From Bacillota bacterium (GTDB taxonomy: Bacteria > Bacillota > UBA4882 > UBA10575), in NCBI GenBank assembly GCA_012735135.1, contig JAAYHY010000012.1:1-33227 (forward strand): 33,227 nt of DNA, read 5' to 3'. Both the position numbers and the translations under genes were made by a program. The notes under the pieces were generated by a model. The model saw only the letters and a program-made list of their open reading frames with translations. It was not told the origin of the DNA and did not search any database. Positions 18,067-26,762 of the stretch are shown here, piece after piece. Each line of letters starts with the position of its first letter. Position 1 is the stretch's first letter.

Positions 18067-18282
18067 TTGTGGACTGTGCTTTATGTTGCTCCCAACCAAA
18101 CAACGGCGAACCGGATCAAAGATTACATGGAAACCGAGGGGATCTTGGTTCGTCTTCGTCCGATTGGTTTGCGGACGGTGGGAAGCTACACCAACTACGA
18201 AATCTTGGTTACCGAAGCGGAAATTGACGAGGCACAGGAGGTTTTGAACCAAGCTTTGCAAGTTCGCCTGTATCGTGAATAA
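18067..18282 (+). CDS. Small DUF2007-like putative signal-transducing protein
   Basis: 71 aa. The pattern WTVLYVAPNQTTANRIKDY, then EGILVRLRPIG and YEILVTEAEIDEAQEVL, fits the small ferredoxin-like DUF2007 family (two babbab halves), often found just before accD in Clostridia. The TTG at 18067 has GGAGGT about 8 bases upstream and puts the conserved W-T-V-L at the N-terminus; an alternative GTG at 18049 (with AAGGA upstream) would add six residues. No catalytic residues, signal peptide or TM. A role in sensing or modulating the adjacent carboxylase genes is speculation. Confidence 0.75.
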   Translation: MWTVLYVAPNQTTANRIKDYMETEGILVRLRPIGLRTVGSYTNYEILVTEAEIDEAQEVLNQALQVRLYRE

Positions 18283-18303
18283 GAGAGAAGTGATGGAGAA
18301 TAA

Positions 18304-18332
18304 ATAACAACATAAAAGAGTTAAACTATGAT
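18304..18332 (+). promoter_or_regulatory. Possible promoter of accDA-pfkA
   Basis: ATAACA, 17-base spacer, TATGAT (5/6 at -10, 4/6 at -35) within the 101-bp gap before accD. No FapR-like operator is visible. Confidence 0.35.
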
Positions 18333-18383
18333 GAAACTGTTTTCAACTTAGGAGCTCAACCCGCGGAAGGAGGCGATGATTGG

Positions 18384-19283
18384 GTGTTTAAGGATCTTTT
18401 TCGCTCCAAGCAGAAATATGTAACAATCAAACAACGGGAAATTCCCGATGGTTCGTTACAACAGACCGATTTATCGAAGAAGGAGCTTCCTGACGGGTTA
18501 TGGGTTAAATGCGGACAATGTAACCAAATGATTTACCATAAAGATTTGGTCAAAAATCTAAAGGTCTGTCCAAAATGCCAGTACCATTTCAGGATTAGCG
18601 CCTGGGAGAGAATTAATTATCTGGTGGACCCGGGTAGCTTTCAAGAGTTGTTTGCCAACATTACTTCCGGCGACCCCTTAAATTTCCCCGTGTACCAGGA
18701 TAAGTTGGCCAAGTCGAAGAAAGAGACGGAGTTAAAAGAAGGGGTCGTCACCGGGGTGGCGAATATCGGGGGTGTTCCCTTAGCTCTTGGGGTGATGGAT
18801 TTTGGGTTTATCGGTGGCTCGATGGGGTCGGCCGTTGGCGAGAAACTAGTCCGGATTTTTGAGTATGCGGCCGAGCACGAATTGCCGGTGGCCACTTTCG
18901 CCGCTTCCGGTGGCGCCCGGATGTATGAAGGAATTTTATCCTTAATGCAGATGGCTACGACTTGTCAAGCGTTAAGCCTTTTGGCTGAGAAAGCCCTCTT
19001 ATATATTTCAATCTTAACCGATCCGACGACCGGTGGGGTCTTTGCCAGCTTTGCTTCGCAGGGGGATATCATCATCGCAGAGCCGGGGGCGTTAATTGGT
19101 TTTGCCGGCGCGCGTGTTATCCAACAAACCACCCGTCAAACCCTCCCGCCCGGCTTTCAGAGATCGGAATTTCTGTTGGAGCATGGGATGATCGATATGA
19201 TTGTCAGCCGGAAGGAGCTTCGTAATACCCTCGCCCGCCTATTACGGTATCATCAGCGACGGAAAAGGGTGATTAACCAATGA
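18384..19283 (+). CDS. accD: Acetyl-CoA carboxylase carboxyltransferase subunit beta
   Basis: 299 aa. With AccA it transfers CO2 from carboxybiotin to acetyl-CoA, giving malonyl-CoA for fatty-acid synthesis. An N-terminal zinc ribbon (Cys43, Cys46, Cys62, Cys65: VKCGQC and VCPKCQ) precedes the crotonase-fold carboxyltransferase domain with FIGGSMGSAVGEK, FAASGGARMYEGILSLMQM and LTDPTTGGVFASFA. GTG start with AAGGAGG about 10 bases upstream. The stop overlaps the accA start in an ATGA, implying translational coupling of the two subunits. No accB/accC is in view. Confidence 0.96.
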   Translation: MFKDLFRSKQKYVTIKQREIPDGSLQQTDLSKKELPDGLWVKCGQCNQMIYHKDLVKNLKVCPKCQYHFRISAWERINYLVDPGSFQELFANITSGDPLNFPVYQDKLAKSKKETELKEGVVTGVANIGGVPLALGVMDFGFIGGSMGSAVGEKLVRIFEYAAEHELPVATFAASGGARMYEGILSLMQMATTCQALSLLAEKALLYISILTDPTTGGVFASFASQGDIIIAEPGALIGFAGARVIQQTTRQTLPPGFQRSEFLLEHGMIDMIVSRKELRNTLARLLRYHQRRKRVINQ

Positions 19284-20248
19284 GTAACGGTAGTAACTAT
19301 AATCTGGATTTTGAGCGACCCCTGAAAGAACTGGAAAAAAGGATCGAAGAGCTTAAGCTGTTTGCGGAAGAAAAACAGATCGACATGTCGGAAGAGATTG
19401 CCCGGATGGAAGAGAAAGCCCGTGGTTTGAAAACGGAGATATACAAGAATCTGACCCCCTGGCAAAAGGTGCAGATTGCCCGTCATCCGAAAAGGCCTAC
19501 TTTTTTGGAATATATTGATCTTATCTTCCATGGCTTTATGGAATTACACGGGGATCGGTTATACCGGGATGACCCGGCGTTGGTCGGTGGCTTAGCTTAT
19601 TTGGAAGATATTCCCGTCACCATTCTCGGGCATCAGAAAGGCCGTGATACAAAAGAAAACATCTTTCGTAATTTCGGGATGCCCCATCCGGAGGGTTACC
19701 GGAAAGCCATTCGCCTGATGAAACAGGCGGAAAAATTTGGGCGGCCGGTGATTACCTTTGTGGATGTGGCCGGCGCCTTTCCTGGAAAAGAAGCGGAAGA
19801 AAGGGGACAGGGGGAGGCCGTCGCCAAAGCCATTATGGAGATGGCCGGCTTAAAGACCCCGATTATCGTGGTGATCACAGGCGAAGGCGGGAGCGGTGGC
19901 GCCTTGGCGGTCGGGGTTGGCGACCGCATTCTTATGTTGGAGAATGCTTATTATTCCGTCATTTCTCCGGAAGGGTGCGCCTCCATTCTGTGGAAAGATG
20001 CTTCCAAGGCGCCACAGGCGGCGGAGGTCTTGCGCATCACCGCCCAGGATCTGATGGAACTACAGGTGGTCGATGAGATCATTCCGGAACCTTTGGGTGG
20101 CGCCCATACGAACCCGGAAGAAATGGCGGCCCGGATCAAAACCCACCTGCTCACTAACGTTAAAGCCATCATCCAGACGGAGCTTCCCGATTTATTAGCG
20201 CAGCGCTATCAAAAATTCCGCCGGATCGGTCGTTATCTTGAAGAATAA
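19280..20248 (+). CDS. accA: Acetyl-CoA carboxylase carboxyltransferase subunit alpha
   Basis: 322 aa. Partner of AccD in the carboxyltransferase. A coiled N-terminal helix region (about 10-55: LKELEKRIEELKLFAEE) leads to LTPWQKVQIARHPKRP, then LHGDRLYRDDPALVGG, QKGRDTKENIFRNFGMPHP, the oxyanion-type GEGGSGGALAVGVGDRI and YYSVISPEGCASILWKD. Full length. Starts inside the last codons of accD (4-bp overlap). pfkA begins 34 bases after the stop, so accDA-pfkA is probably one transcript, as in many Firmicutes where pyk follows; pyk is absent here. Confidence 0.97.
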   Translation: MSNGSNYNLDFERPLKELEKRIEELKLFAEEKQIDMSEEIARMEEKARGLKTEIYKNLTPWQKVQIARHPKRPTFLEYIDLIFHGFMELHGDRLYRDDPALVGGLAYLEDIPVTILGHQKGRDTKENIFRNFGMPHPEGYRKAIRLMKQAEKFGRPVITFVDVAGAFPGKEAEERGQGEAVAKAIMEMAGLKTPIIVVITGEGGSGGALAVGVGDRILMLENAYYSVISPEGCASILWKDASKAPQAAEVLRITAQDLMELQVVDEIIPEPLGGAHTNPEEMAARIKTHLLTNVKAIIQTELPDLLAQRYQKFRRIGRYLEE

Positions 20249-20282
20249 AGATTATTCATTCTGTTTGGCAGGAGGTCTAAAC

Positions 20283-21281
20283 GTGAAGAGGATTGCGATT
20301 ATAACCAGCGGGGGCGATGCCCCCGGGATGAATGCGGCGATTAGGGCGGCAACGTTAACAGCGATCAAGGCCGGTTGTGAAGTTTTCGGCGTTAAACGTG
20401 GTTATCAAGGACTTATTACCGGAGAGATTTCCGAACTTACTTCCTTAACGGTATCCGATATTTTACACCGGGGCGGCACGATTCTCCATTCCGCCCGTTC
20501 CAAAGAGTTCGCCACGGCGGAAGGACGGGAAAAAGCCATCAAACATCTGCATGACTTCGGGATTGAAGGGATTGTGGTGATTGGGGGGGACGGCTCTTTC
20601 CGCGGAGCGCTGGAATTATCCAATTTAGGCTTTGCCACTGTCGGGATTCCCGGGACGATCGATAATGATATTGAATGTACCGATCTCTCCATCGGTTTTG
20701 ATACGGCGTTGAATACGGTCTTGGATTCCATTAATAAGATCCGGGATACAGCCGTCTCCCATGATCGGGTCTATGTGGTGGAAGTGATGGGGAAGAATTC
20801 CGGATTTATTGCCCTTTACGCCGGTTTGGCCGGGGGTGCTGACGCGGTGCTGATTCCAGAGGTGGAACCGGATTTAGACCAAGTTGTTCAGCGGATCGAA
20901 ATGGTAAGCCGGATCGGGCGTCGGCATAGTATTGTCATCGTGGCGGAAGGGATTTTTGGGGACCCCTTGAGCGGACGTGCTTTCTCGGAAAGCGCCGCTT
21001 TTAAGGTGGCGACCTACATCAATTTGAAAGTCAAGAAAGATACGCGGGTGACGATTTTAGGCCATATTCAAAGGGGTGGCTCTCCGTCGGCCTTAGACCG
21101 GACCCTCGGAACGCGGTTTGGCGCCAAAGCCGTCGAGTTGTTGATATCCGGGGAAAGCCGGATGATGGTTGGCTGGGTCGACCATGACCTCAAAGTTTCA
21201 CCGATGGATGAAGCCATCGCCCGGAAAAAACGGGTTGAACCGGAAGTCTATGCCTTGGCCGAGACTTTGGCTTCAATTTGA
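20283..21281 (+). CDS. pfkA: 6-phosphofructokinase, ATP-dependent type
   Basis: 332 aa. Phosphorylates fructose 6-phosphate. Seen: N-terminal ITSGGDAPGMNAAIRA, IGGDGSFRGA and GIPGTIDNDI with the catalytic Asp, MGKNSGFIALYAGLAGG, and LGHIQRGGSPSALDR. The Gly residues in GGDGS and PGTIDND are those of ATP-using enzymes; PPi-dependent forms usually have Asp and Lys there. The GTG at 20283 is chosen because AGGAGGT lies 7 bases upstream and the conserved KRIAIITSGGD strand follows; an earlier in-frame start at 20238 would overlap accA. metK follows instead of the usual pyk. Confidence 0.96.
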   Translation: MKRIAIITSGGDAPGMNAAIRAATLTAIKAGCEVFGVKRGYQGLITGEISELTSLTVSDILHRGGTILHSARSKEFATAEGREKAIKHLHDFGIEGIVVIGGDGSFRGALELSNLGFATVGIPGTIDNDIECTDLSIGFDTALNTVLDSINKIRDTAVSHDRVYVVEVMGKNSGFIALYAGLAGGADAVLIPEVEPDLDQVVQRIEMVSRIGRRHSIVIVAEGIFGDPLSGRAFSESAAFKVATYINLKVKKDTRVTILGHIQRGGSPSALDRTLGTRFGAKAVELLISGESRMMVGWVDHDLKVSPMDEAIARKKRVEPEVYALAETLASI

Positions 21282-21311
21282 TCGCGAGGTTAAAACCGTG
21301 CTCTTGTTGGC

Positions 21312-21340
21312 TTGACGCTGCCGGAGAAAAGGTTTATAAT
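21312..21340 (+). promoter_or_regulatory. Sigma-A promoter of metK
   Basis: TTGACG, exact 17-base spacer, TATAAT, placed about 23 bases before the SAM riboswitch. Nearly consensus. Confidence 0.88.
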
Positions 21341-21362
21341 CATTTTAAAAAGTAAATAATAA

Positions 21363-21462
21363 CTCATCAAGAGCGGCGGAGGGAAAAGGGCCCGATGAAG
21401 CCCGGCAACCGGGGAAGCGCTATCCCAACGGTGCCAAATCCCTCCAGCTTCTGGAAGATGAG
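21363..21462 (+). promoter_or_regulatory. SAM-I (S-box) riboswitch aptamer
   Basis: Classic S-box order: P1 CTCATC (21363-21368) with GATGAG (21457-21462); AGAGCGGCGGAGGGA with the kink-turn; GGGCCCGATGAAGCCCGGCA; ACCGG; then GGTGCCAAATCC before the last stem. An intrinsic terminator follows within 8 bases. SAM binding is expected to favour the terminator and shut off metK when SAM is plentiful. Confidence 0.97.
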
Positions 21463-21469
21463 TACGGCC

Positions 21470-21494
21470 AACCCTTCCAAGCGAAGGGTTTTTT
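21470..21494 (+). terminator. Riboswitch-controlled terminator
   Basis: AACCCTTC / GAAGGGTT stem with a CAAGC loop and a T-run, lying between the S-box aptamer and the metK SD. Confidence 0.93.
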
Positions 21495-21517
21495 GTTGAG
21501 ATGAAGGAGGTTCGAAG

Positions 21518-22702
21518 TTGAAACGATATTTGTTTACATCCGAATCGGTGACGGAGGGGCACCCCGACAAAATCTGCGACCAGATCTCCGATGCCATTCT
21601 CGATGCCATCCTGGCGGAAGACCGGACAGCACGGGTTGCGTGTGAAACAGCGGTTACGACCGGTTTGATTATGATTATGGGTGAAATCACCACCAATTGT
21701 TATGTGGATATTCCGAAGATCGCCCGGGAAGTGGTGAAGGAGATCGGTTACACCAGGGCGAAGTATGGTTTTGATGGTGAGACCTGTTCCGTGCTGACGG
21801 CCATTGATGAACAGTCACCCGATATTGCGCTGGGGGTTAACCAAGCTTTAGAGGCAAAAACCGGCGCCCATGAGGATGCCAACACCATCGGCGCCGGTGA
21901 CCAGGGGATGGTCTTCGGTTATGCCACTGCCGAAACTCCCGAGTATATGCCGTTGCCCATTGCGCTTGCCCACCGTTTAGCCCGCCGGTTGGCGTATGTG
22001 CGTAAGCAGCGGATCTTGCCTTTCCTCCGCCCTGATGGTAAAACCCAGGTGACGGTGGAATACGAAGGCAACCGGCCGTTGCGGATCGACGGCATCGTGG
22101 TTTCCGCCCAGCATAGTCCGGCAATTGACCGGCGAACGCTGGAAGAGGGAATCCGGGAAGAGGTGATTAAACCGGTTATTCCCGAAGCCTATCTGGATGC
22201 GCAGACCAAATACTATATCAATCCCACCGGCCGTTTTGTGGTGGGAGGACCCCAAGGGGATAGTGGGCTAACCGGGCGGAAGATTATTGTCGATACTTAC
22301 GGCGGAATGGCCCGCCATGGCGGGGGCGCCTTTTCCGGTAAAGACCCGACGAAGGTAGACCGTTCCGGCGCCTATGCCGCCCGTTATGTTGCGAAAAATA
22401 TTGTCGCCGCCGGCTTGGCCCGCAAATGTGAAATCCAAGTGGCTTACGCCATCGGGGTGGCAAAACCTGTTTCGATCAGCATTGATACCTTTGGCACCGG
22501 GGTTCTCCCCGACGGTCAACTGGTCACCCTGGTCCAGGAGGTCTTTGATCTACGTCCGGCGGCGATCATTAAAACTTTGGATCTAATCCGTCCCATCTAC
22601 CGGCAAACGGCTAGTTACGGTCATTTTGGCCGCACGGATTTGGATCTCCCCTGGGAAAGGTTGGATCAAGTGGAGGTTTTAAAAGGGAAGGCAGGAAAGT
22701 AA
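21518..22702 (+). CDS. metK: S-adenosylmethionine synthetase
   Basis: 394 aa. Makes SAM from methionine and ATP. Seen: the N-terminal [20 protein letters not shown], the [12 protein letters not shown] hexapeptide region, the P-loop-like [16 protein letters not shown] and the DLPWE segment near the C-terminus. Length is normal. The start is TTG 21518 with AAGGAGG 7 bases upstream; the sequence [15 protein letters not shown] fits the family start. Controlled by the S-box upstream, a feedback loop in which the product represses its own synthesis. Confidence 0.98.
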   Translation: MKRYLFTSESVTEGHPDKICDQISDAILDAILAEDRTARVACETAVTTGLIMIMGEITTNCYVDIPKIAREVVKEIGYTRAKYGFDGETCSVLTAIDEQSPDIALGVNQALEAKTGAHEDANTIGAGDQGMVFGYATAETPEYMPLPIALAHRLARRLAYVRKQRILPFLRPDGKTQVTVEYEGNRPLRIDGIVVSAQHSPAIDRRTLEEGIREEVIKPVIPEAYLDAQTKYYINPTGRFVVGGPQGDSGLTGRKIIVDTYGGMARHGGGAFSGKDPTKVDRSGAYAARYVAKNIVAAGLARKCEIQVAYAIGVAKPVSISIDTFGTGVLPDGQLVTLVQEVFDLRPAAIIKTLDLIRPIYRQTASYGHFGRTDLDLPWERLDQVEVLKGKAGK

Positions 22703-22710
22703 GGGGATTA

Positions 22711-22739
22711 TTGCAGAAAAGCGAAGCCTGTGTTATAAT
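22711..22739 (+). promoter_or_regulatory. Promoter of rpmE
   Basis: TTGCAG, 17-base spacer, TATAAT, with an extended -10 (TGTTATAAT), 35 bases before the rpmE ATG. Confidence 0.85.
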
Positions 22740-22774
22740 AGCATAGTTAAATATCGAGAAGAAGGTGAACCCCG

Positions 22775-22981
22775 ATGAAAAAAGATATTCATCCGAATTA
22801 CGGTAAAGCGATCGTCACTTGCGCTTGCGGCGAAACCTTTGAAACCGGGTCGACGAAAAAAGAGATCCGGGTTGAAATCTGCTCCAAATGCCATCCCTTT
22901 TACACGGGAAAGCAAAGAATCGTCGATTCTGGCGGACAAGTGGAAAAATTCCAAAAAAGAATGGAGAAATCCGGAAAGTAA
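22775..22981 (+). CDS. rpmE: 50S ribosomal protein L31, zinc-binding type
   Basis: 68 aa. The start KKDIHPNYG is the L31 signature. Four cysteines (Cys16, Cys18, Cys36, Cys39, as TCACG and [11 protein letters not shown]) mark the zinc-containing form rather than the zinc-free paralogue that replaces it under zinc limitation. The basic C-terminal tail contacts rRNA. AGAAGGTG SD before the ATG. Own promoter and strong terminator make it largely independent of the downstream DUF1385-prfA-prmC genes. Confidence 0.98.
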   Translation: MKKDIHPNYGKAIVTCACGETFETGSTKKEIRVEICSKCHPFYTGKQRIVDSGGQVEKFQKRMEKSGK

Positions 22982-22983
22982 GC

Positions 22984-23014
22984 TTAAAACAGAGCGGATC
23001 TGCTCTGTTTTAAA
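22984..23014 (+). terminator. Terminator of rpmE
   Basis: A 12-bp perfect inverted repeat (TTAAAACAGAGC / GCTCTGTTTTAA) with a GGATCT loop, three bases after the stop. The A/T ends make it potentially bidirectional. Confidence 0.85.
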
Positions 23015-23047
23015 CTATTAATCTGTTCTTGATTAAGCATTAACGGA

Positions 23048-23076
23048 AGATGCCGCCTTTTCGGCATCTCTCTTTT
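23048..23076 (+). terminator. Second hairpin before the DUF1385 gene
   Basis: AGATGCCG / CGGCATCT with a CCTTTT loop, followed by CTCTTTT. Either a back-up terminator or an attenuator in the DUF1385 leader. Confidence 0.6.
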
Positions 23077-23121
23077 ATCATCAATCTATCCCGAAGGAAT
23101 GCTCAAGAGAGGGGTGATTTC

Positions 23122-24030
23122 GTGGCCGACAATTACCAATACGGAGGGCAAGCAGTGATTGAAGGGGTGATGATGCGTGGGCGTCATCATTATGCAATTG
23201 CCGTCCGGAAAGAGAATAATACCACTTGTGTGATGAGTGAACAGATCGGGTCCTACACCCAAAAAAACCGCTTCTTGCGTTTGCCTTTTATCCGCGGCAT
23301 TGTGGCTTTAGGTGAATCCCTGGTTCTTGGGTTGAAATCATTACAATACTCAGCCAACCAATTAATGGAGACGGAGGGTGAGGAAGAGCTCTCCTTTTGG
23401 GAGATAACTTTAATGATGATCTTCGCCATTGGATTAACGATCTTGCTTTTTGTGGCGCTTCCCCTTTTCCTCCGTAGCTTGGTCGCCAAAGTATTGCCGG
23501 GGACTTTCTGGCGTAACCTTTTTGAAGGATTGAGCCGTGCGGTTATTCTTGTGATCTATATTAGCGTAATTTCCTTGCTCTCCGATATCCAACGGGTTTT
23601 TGCCTATCATGGCGCCGAACACAAGGTGATTCATACCTATGAAGCGGGCGAGGAATTGACGGTTGACAACGCCAAAAGCAAAACGACCCTTCACCCCCGG
23701 TGTGGAACCAGTTTTCTCCTCTACGTTGTGATGGTCAGCGCCTTGGTCTTTTCTTTCCTGGGTGAGCAAACTTTTCTGATGCGGTTTGCTTCCCGTCTGC
23801 TCTTGCTCCCATTGATTGCCGGGATTTCTTACGAGTTGATTAAGCTCTCCGGCAAGCATCAATCTTTTATTCTATGGCGGATACTCAGCTGGCCTGGTTT
23901 GATGTTACAGCATCTGACCACCCGTGAACCCGACGATGGCCAGTTGGAAGTGGCGATTTTAGCATTGAAAGAAGTATTGTCGTTGGAGAATAATAATAAT
24001 GTCTTACCCATCAATAACCAAGAGGTTTAA
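23122..24030 (+). CDS. DUF1385 membrane protein (YqhQ-like)
   Basis: 302 aa. Conserved Firmicute protein of unknown function. Seen: the N-terminal YQYGGQAVIEGVMMRG signature, GIVALGESLVLGLKSLQYSA, four or so TM segments (about 100-210 and 235-260), and the conserved soluble motif YHGAEHKVIHTYEAGEEL followed by LHPRCGTSFLLYV. The His, Glu and Cys in these motifs look like a possible metal or catalytic site. GTG at 23122 is preferred (GAGAGGGG upstream; the earlier ATG would overlap the hairpin). The order rpmE-DUF1385-prfA-prmC is a conserved clostridial cluster, hinting at a link with translation or protein maturation. Confidence 0.88.
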   Translation: MADNYQYGGQAVIEGVMMRGRHHYAIAVRKENNTTCVMSEQIGSYTQKNRFLRLPFIRGIVALGESLVLGLKSLQYSANQLMETEGEEELSFWEITLMMIFAIGLTILLFVALPLFLRSLVAKVLPGTFWRNLFEGLSRAVILVIYISVISLLSDIQRVFAYHGAEHKVIHTYEAGEELTVDNAKSKTTLHPRCGTSFLLYVVMVSALVFSFLGEQTFLMRFASRLLLLPLIAGISYELIKLSGKHQSFILWRILSWPGLMLQHLTTREPDDGQLEVAILALKEVLSLENNNNVLPINNQEV

Positions 24031-24049
24031 TGGTAAGTGAGGTAGTTTG

Positions 24050-25132
24050 ATGTTTGATAAGTTGGCGGTTTTAAATGAAAAGTTTATGGAGATAGAACGG
24101 AAAATGGCGGATCCGAAGATTTCCGTTGATCCGGAGGAGATGCGGAAATTGGGGAAGAGCCATGCCGATTTATTGCCGATTGTTACGGCCTACCGTCGTT
24201 ATCAACAGCTCCAAGCCGACCAAAAGGTAGCACGGGAGTTGTTACAGGAGAAGCCTTCCCCGGAAGAGGTTGAACTGCTCCAGGCGGAACTCACGGATTT
24301 AGAAGCCCAAAGCAAGGAATTGGAAGATGAATTAAAGTTGATGCTCCTCCCAAAGGATCCCAATGATGAAAAAAATGTGCTGGTTGAGATTAGAGCTGGC
24401 ACCGGCGGGGAGGAAGCGGCCTTGTTTGCGGCCGATCTCTTCCGGATGTATATCCGTTACGCGGAGAAACTGGGCTGGCGGGTGGAGATGTTGAGTTCCA
24501 ACCCGACAGAATTGGGGGGCTTTAAAGAAGTTATTTTTTTGGTGGAAGGCAAGGGGGCTTATAGCCAACTTAAATTTGAAAGCGGGGTCCACCGGGTCCA
24601 ACGGATTCCGGAGACCGAAACCGGCGGCCGGATCCATACTTCCGCCGCCACGGTGGTTGTCCTGCCGGAAGCCGAAGAGATTGAACTCCAAATCGACCCG
24701 AATGATCTCCGGATCGATGTATACCGTTCCTCCGGTCATGGCGGTCAGAGTGTGAACACCACCGATTCGGCCGTCCGTATCACGCACCTGCCCACCGGGA
24801 TGGTGGTGACCTGTCAGGATGAGAAATCTCAACTGAAAAACCGGGAAAAAGCCTTAAAAATCTTAAGATCCCGTCTTTTAGATAAACTCCAACAGGAGAA
24901 GCAGCAGGAACTAGTCTCCACCCGGCGGAGCATCGTCAAATCGGGAGACCGGAGTGAGCGGATCCGGACGTACAATTTTCCGCAGAACCGGCTTACCGAT
25001 CACCGGATCGATTTAACTCTCTATCGGTTGGATAGTATAATCGCGGGGGATCTGGAAGAACTGGTTTCCAAACTGATGATCTCCGAGCAAACAGCGAAGT
25101 TGCAGGCGATGGATGAAGGAGGGGTGGCATGA
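24050..25132 (+). CDS. prfA: Peptide chain release factor 1
   Basis: 360 aa. Reads UAA and UAG and triggers peptide release. Domain 1 helices at about 1-100; the codon-reading PxT tripeptide is PET (187-189) in [18 protein letters not shown]; the catalytic GGQ (231-233) lies in [17 protein letters not shown], whose Gln is the PrmC target. ATG 24050 with GTGAGG 7 bases upstream is preferred over the TTG one codon earlier. Overlaps prmC by 4 bp (ATGA), so enzyme and substrate are translationally coupled. Distinguished from RF2 by PxT instead of SPF. Confidence 0.97.
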   Translation: MFDKLAVLNEKFMEIERKMADPKISVDPEEMRKLGKSHADLLPIVTAYRRYQQLQADQKVARELLQEKPSPEEVELLQAELTDLEAQSKELEDELKLMLLPKDPNDEKNVLVEIRAGTGGEEAALFAADLFRMYIRYAEKLGWRVEMLSSNPTELGGFKEVIFLVEGKGAYSQLKFESGVHRVQRIPETETGGRIHTSAATVVVLPEAEEIELQIDPNDLRIDVYRSSGHGGQSVNTTDSAVRITHLPTGMVVTCQDEKSQLKNREKALKILRSRLLDKLQQEKQQELVSTRRSIVKSGDRSERIRTYNFPQNRLTDHRIDLTLYRLDSIIAGDLEELVSKLMISEQTAKLQAMDEGGVA

Positions 25133-26001
25133 TCCCGACGGTGGGGATGGTGCTTCGAGAGACAACTCTTTTTTTCACCAAACGGGGTCTGCCCGCTGCC
25201 CGGCTCGAGGCGGAACTTCTAATGGCCCACCTTTTGGGGACCGATCGTTTGCGTTTGTATACCGACGGGGAACGGCCTTTAAACAAGGAAGAGGTTAGTA
25301 AATATAAAGCATTGATTCGCCAGCGTTTGTCCGGTCAACCGCTGGCTTATATTACGGGAAAAAAGTCCTTTCTCAGCTGGGAGTTTCAGATTACCCCCGC
25401 GGTGTTGGTCCCCCGTCCGGAGACGGAGATTCTGGTGGAAAGGGTAGTTGAAGAGTGCCGGAAGCTGACTACCGGGCGCCTCTTGGAACTGGGAACCGGG
25501 AGTGGCATTATCGCCATCTCTTTAGCCCATTACCTGCCGGGTTTTCAAATCGATGCCGTCGACCTTTCGCCCGCGGCCCTTGAGGTGGCGGCCGCTAATG
25601 CCGAAGCCCATCAGCAAAAGGAGCGAATCAATTTTTACTGCGGTAATCTCTATGCGGCGCTTTCTATGGACAGTGGATCCAGGTATACGGGGATTGTGAC
25701 CAATCCGCCCTATATTCCAACGGCCGTCATCCCTACTTTAGCCAAAGAAGTACAACAGGAGCCCCGGGTTGCCCTGGATGGAGGACCGGACGGGACAGAG
25801 GTGATCCGCCGGATCTTGGCGGAGGCTCCCCATTGGTTGGTTCCCGGTGGTTTTCTTGCCCTTGAACATGGGTATGACCAACTTCCGGAGATCCAAAAAA
25901 TGGCGATGGAAGCCGGGTTCACCGAGATCGCTTCTTACCAGGATTATGCCGGTTGGCCCCGGGTGGCCGTTTGCCGCCGGGGTACTCCGCCCTTATCCTG
26001 A
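25129..26001 (+). CDS. prmC: Release factor glutamine N5-methyltransferase
   Basis: 290 aa. SAM-dependent enzyme that methylates the GGQ glutamine of RF1 and RF2. N-terminal five-helix domain about 1-75, then the Rossmann methyltransferase fold: [15 protein letters not shown]-binding [13 protein letters not shown] (121-133), the acidic DAVDLS loop, and the catalytic NPPY (192-195) in [12 protein letters not shown]. Length matches the family. It probably has a secondary link to SAM supply from metK just upstream in the same region. Ends the cluster before a terminator. Confidence 0.96.
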   Translation: MIPTVGMVLRETTLFFTKRGLPAARLEAELLMAHLLGTDRLRLYTDGERPLNKEEVSKYKALIRQRLSGQPLAYITGKKSFLSWEFQITPAVLVPRPETEILVERVVEECRKLTTGRLLELGTGSGIIAISLAHYLPGFQIDAVDLSPAALEVAAANAEAHQQKERINFYCGNLYAALSMDSGSRYTGIVTNPPYIPTAVIPTLAKEVQQEPRVALDGGPDGTEVIRRILAEAPHWLVPGGFLALEHGYDQLPEIQKMAMEAGFTEIASYQDYAGWPRVAVCRRGTPPLS

Positions 26002-26067
26002 TGCGCTTTTCACCACGACCTCCGCTGTTTGTGTCACCGGTTTGATTGTGTTCCAAGGGTAGAATAT

Positions 26068-26105
26068 GGCTTTATGGTGAGGAAAACCGTAGAGCCTTTT
26101 TTTTT
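26068..26105 (+). terminator. Terminator of the prfA-prmC unit
   Basis: An 11-bp stem with two G-U pairs (GGCTTTATGGT / ACCGTAGAGCC), 7-nt loop, then nine T residues. Confidence 0.9.
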
Positions 26106-26162
26106 GCTTAAAAATGGTTATATTGCGTAATAATAGAAGGGGAGAGCGGAGGTGTTTTACTG

Positions 26163-26762
26163 ATGAAAATTTTATATATTTTGGGAAATACCGGCTCAGG
26201 AAAGACCGAATTGATCCGGCGCACCCATGAAACCCTGGCCGGACGGTTGGCGATCCGGGCGATCTACTGTCAACAGAATTCCCTCTTCGATGTGGAAAGA
26301 TTACAAGCCGCCGGTATTCCGGCCATGATGAGCAATGAAAATTTTCGCGTGCCGGTGGAGTGGCCCCGGGATGACCGGGAAGAATTGGTGTTTTACGAAT
26401 TTTCGGGCCGGTCTGGATATTCCTTGCCAAAACAGAACGATGATACGTTTCGGATTTTTGTCTTTAGTGTAACGGAAGGAGATGAGAAACCTTTAAAATA
26501 TCCCCGGCTCTTTAAAGAGGTGGAGCTGGTCATCCTCAACAAAATAGACCTTCTTCCGTTTACCGATTTTTCCGTCTACCGTTTCCAGCAACAATTACGG
26601 ATGGTTAACCCCACTGTACCCTTAATCAAAATTTCTTGCCGGAGTGGAGTAGGGCTGGAGAGTTGGCGCAACTGGGTCCTAAAACTCTATGGCTACCATT
26701 ATGTGGAGGAGAACGGGATTCTACCCCGGCTTAATAACTTTCCCGGGCTCTCCTGTTATTAG
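26163..26762 (+). CDS. HypB-like GTPase lacking the usual nickel-site motif
   Basis: 199 aa. SIMIBI-class GTPase closest in pattern to HypB, the nickel inserter of NiFe hydrogenases. Seen: P-loop GNTGSGKT (8-15), a HypB-like FSVTEGDEKPLKYPRLF block (101-117), G4 NKIDLLP (126-132), then VNPTVPLIKISCRSGVGLESW. The stretch where HypB carries a Cys-His nickel motif (TGxxCHLDA) reads SNENFRVPVE here, and the ENVGNLVCP block is replaced by YEFSGRSGYS. So nucleotide binding looks intact while canonical nickel binding does not. ATG with GGAGGTG SD. No hyp or hydrogenase gene is nearby; the convergent neighbour is a metal exporter. The true client is unknown. Confidence 0.72.
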   Translation: MKILYILGNTGSGKTELIRRTHETLAGRLAIRAIYCQQNSLFDVERLQAAGIPAMMSNENFRVPVEWPRDDREELVFYEFSGRSGYSLPKQNDDTFRIFVFSVTEGDEKPLKYPRLFKEVELVILNKIDLLPFTDFSVYRFQQQLRMVNPTVPLIKISCRSGVGLESWRNWVLKLYGYHYVEENGILPRLNNFPGLSCY

